Shown: in pieces, positions 14,896 through 16,498 of the stretch
How positions within the stretch are numbered: the stretch's first letter is position 1
How the letters are laid out: the number at the start of each line of letters is the position of its first letter
From: Spirochaetota bacterium
GTDB lineage: Bacteria; Spirochaetota; Leptospiria; Turneriellales; Turneriellaceae
Reading direction: 5' to 3'
Assembly (NCBI GenBank): GCA_963205035.1
Contig: CAUJII010000167.1
Span: 1-16,498 of the forward strand
DNA length: 16,498 bases
Program-made: the position numbers and the translations under genes
The notes under the pieces: generated by a model
Told to the model about the DNA's origin: nothing
The model's input: only the letters and a program-made list of their open reading frames with translations
Databases searched by the model: none

Positions 14896-15627
14896 ATGGC
14901 AACGCACAAAACAGTCCTCATCACGGGCGCAACGCGTGGAATCGGCAAGGGATTGGCTCTTGCGTTTGCCGATGCAGGCTGGATTGTCTATGGCACAGGA
15001 CGCTGTGCCGCGAAGGACGCTCATGCGTGGGCCGACGCACAGAAAATAATCCTCAAAGAATTGAGCGTCACCGATAGTGCGGGCATGGCCGCCCTCATGC
15101 AAGAGATTAAAGAGAAGCATGGACTTCTAGACTGTCTCATCAACAACGCAGGCGTCGCTTCTAACACTCCCGCATCGGCGCTTTCGAGCGAGGAAATTTC
15201 ACGCATTATCGATACAAATTTTCGCGCAGTCTTCGAGTGCTCACAGAGCTATTACAAAATGCAGCGCAAAGCCGGTGGGTGTATCATCAACGTGGCGAGT
15301 GTCTTAGGCATGGTGGGGACTTCGCTCGCGTCGGTTTATTCGGGAACAAAGGGCGCGGTTATTGCAATGACCAAATCTCTCGCTATCGAATGGGCGAACT
15401 CAGGGTTTCGTGTCAACGCGATTTGTCCGGGGTTCATCGACACCGACATGACAGACATGATTAAAAAACGCGAAGCGATTATGAAAAAACTCTTCGAGGT
15501 GATTCCGCTCAAACGCCTCGGACGCCCTGAAGACATCGCAGCCCCGGCGCTGATGCTCGCCTCTGACGCGGCGTCTTATATCACAGGGCAGACGATTGTG
15601 GTCGACGGTGGTCTGACCGCGATGTGA
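14896..15627 (+). CDS. Short-chain dehydrogenase/reductase (FabG-like)
   Basis: This 243-residue classical SDR has the cofactor motif TGATRGIG (10-17), NNAG (83-86) and the catalytic Ser135, Tyr148 and Lys152 (YSGTK). It also has the CPGFIDTDM loop and the C-terminal TGQTIVVDGG typical of FabG-like enzymes. It should catalyse an NAD(P)-linked alcohol/ketone conversion in the cytoplasm. An Arg after the first Gly-rich turn (TR) and Arg36 near the end of beta-2 favour NADPH. It is not beside fatty-acid genes, so assignment as the cell's FabG is unsafe. ATG 14896 is chosen over TTG 14863; the SDR fold starts immediately (HKTVLITG). There is no Shine-Dalgarno sequence. The gene ends 12 nt before the convergent gene. 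Confidence 0.9.
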   Translation: MATHKTVLITGATRGIGKGLALAFADAGWIVYGTGRCAAKDAHAWADAQKIILKELSVTDSAGMAALMQEIKEKHGLLDCLINNAGVASNTPASALSSEEISRIIDTNFRAVFECSQSYYKMQRKAGGCIINVASVLGMVGTSLASVYSGTKGAVIAMTKSLAIEWANSGFRVNAICPGFIDTDMTDMIKKREAIMKKLFEVIPLKRLGRPEDIAAPALMLASDAASYITGQTIVVDGGLTAM

Positions 15628-15639
15628 GTAATTAGAAAT

Positions 15640-16498
15640 TTATCGCGCCGCCGTCTTAATGAAGTCGTGCAGAGACTTAATCACCTTCTCGCTCGTCACC
15701 GCTTGGATCGACGTCTCGACCGCGACGAGAGCGTTCGCGCCTTCTGTAAACTCTGCCGGAGAAACAATGTAGGTCTTATCCGCCTTGAGCTGGTGCATCT
15801 TTGTCTGTAAATTGCGAATCGAAATATCGCTGATATGTGAATCGGAACGAACGCGGTAAAAAGCAAAGAGTGCGCGTATCGATTTATTCTTCGCAGCAAT
15901 CGTCGAATAGAGAAGCAAATCTCTTTCGCCCGACGCTTCTTTCACCGGTTCGTTATATCCATACCCCATAATGACCGACAATGCGAAGCGTTGAAAATCT
16001 TCAGTCGACATCTGCACAAACAGTTCGCCACTTTTCTGAGCGGTGAGAATCCCATATTCTAAGCGCAGCTCGGGCGGGGTTCTCGACATATCAAAAAATT
16101 TATTCAGCGAGATGCCGCGATTGCGGCGAAACCCCGAGAGAGTATACGGCGTATCGACTTTCACGAGCGCCGAAAAATTCTCTTCGAAGATGGCATCAAA
16201 AGGTTTTAGATTATCCGCGTGAGGTTTCAATTCAATTTGATCGATGAAGACTTTGAGATGACGCATGTCCTTATACTCTGCGTCGTCCGTATCGATTTCT
16301 CGAAAGAGGCGCGATGCTTCCAAAAACATCTCTTCGTGCAGATAAAGCAGCAGGAGCAAATATAAATAATCGCGCCTTCTTTCTGAAGGGAGCGAGCCGT
16401 CGCCTTGCCATTTCGCAAGAAAGGCTATCGCCTCGCGCCATGCCTTAGCTTGTGCACACTGATAGAGATATGTATTGAGGAGTAACTCTTTTGAATTC
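15640..16498 (-). CDS. Helical-repeat protein with C-terminal Mrr-like domain (partial, N-terminus beyond window)
   Basis: The frame is open through the right edge, giving 285 visible residues. The first 85 or so (LYQCAQAKAWREAIAFLAKW, then YLYLLLLLYLHEEMFLEASRLFREI) read like paired TPR-type helices. After a linker the C-terminal 120 residues have the order seen in Mrr-type restriction-endonuclease-like domains. These are FALSVIMGYGY, an acidic GERDLLLY strand, a strand ALFAFYRV, then helix IRNLQTKMHQLKADKTYIVSPAEFTEGANALV, and a final strand-helix AVTSEKVIKSLHDFI. In active enzymes the second strand carries Q/E-x-K; here it is FAFYR, so the lysine seems lost and the domain may bind DNA without cutting. 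The first Asp (in GERD) is kept. The Mrr call is from pattern memory. It converges with the SDR gene. Confidence 0.65.
   Translation of the reverse strand, partial: NSKELLLNTYLYQCAQAKAWREAIAFLAKWQGDGSLPSERRRDYLYLLLLLYLHEEMFLEASRLFREIDTDDAEYKDMRHLKVFIDQIELKPHADNLKPFDAIFEENFSALVKVDTPYTLSGFRRNRGISLNKFFDMSRTPPELRLEYGILTAQKSGELFVQMSTEDFQRFALSVIMGYGYNEPVKEASGERDLLLYSTIAAKNKSIRALFAFYRVRSDSHISDISIRNLQTKMHQLKADKTYIVSPAEFTEGANALVAVETSIQAVTSEKVIKSLHDFIKTAAR

Noticed and set aside
14818..15120. N-terminal extension of the DUF3108 protein to 15120
   Set aside because: It overlaps the divergent SDR gene and the promoter dyad; the signal peptide begins at 14817.

Overview
The window looks like chromosomal DNA of a Gram-negative spirochaete, most plausibly of the Leptospirales (Turneriella/Leptonema-like). 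This is inferred from coding style: large lipoproteins with relaxed lipoboxes, outer-membrane barrel proteins, a DUF1564-like gene and moderate GC. No rRNA or other taxonomic marker is present. There is no tRNA, CRISPR array or complete insertion sequence, and no intergenic gap over 300 bases. Genes are packed tightly into operons, several with overlapping ends.

Region 1 (1-8117, minus strand) is a four-gene cell-surface operon. In transcription order it encodes a small secreted barrel-like protein (7281-8117), a giant 1529-residue lipoprotein (2684-7273) and a second barrel-like outer-membrane protein (1842-2696). The last gene is a lipoprotein of repeated carboxypeptidase-regulatory-like beta-sandwich domains, which runs off the left edge (1-1852). 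The giant lipoprotein ends in a beta-helix interrupted by a very glycine-rich, PGRS-like region. The junctions are +7, -13 and -11 nt, so translation is probably coupled. I find no described system with this arrangement, and it is the best candidate for something new.

Region 2 (8118-8924) is a short unstable-looking segment. It holds a possible promoter and operator, a 20-bp perfect hairpin, a frameshifted DUF1564-like gene apparently broken by a roughly 58-bp double-hairpin element, and an AT-rich stretch with short repeats.

Region 3 (8925-10237, minus) is a two-gene operon for a secreted endonuclease I and an RppH-like Nudix hydrolase. Divergent from it, hisB-hisH-hisA (10320-12275, plus) encode three histidine-biosynthesis enzymes.

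Region 4 (12272-14817, minus) is an operon of a DUF3108 periplasmic protein, a class IV-like (HDAC11-like) deacetylase and an uncharacterised protein that may travel with it. Divergent from it is an SDR oxidoreductase (14896-15627). Convergent with the SDR gene is a helical-repeat protein with an Mrr-like C-terminal domain, cut by the right edge (15640-16498).

Both divergent intergenic regions carry the same layout: GTCAA, exactly 12 nt, TTGAC. The four genes they feed have no Shine-Dalgarno sequence near the start, while the internal operon genes generally do. This suggests a shared bidirectional promoter or operator module with leaderless or near-leaderless transcripts.
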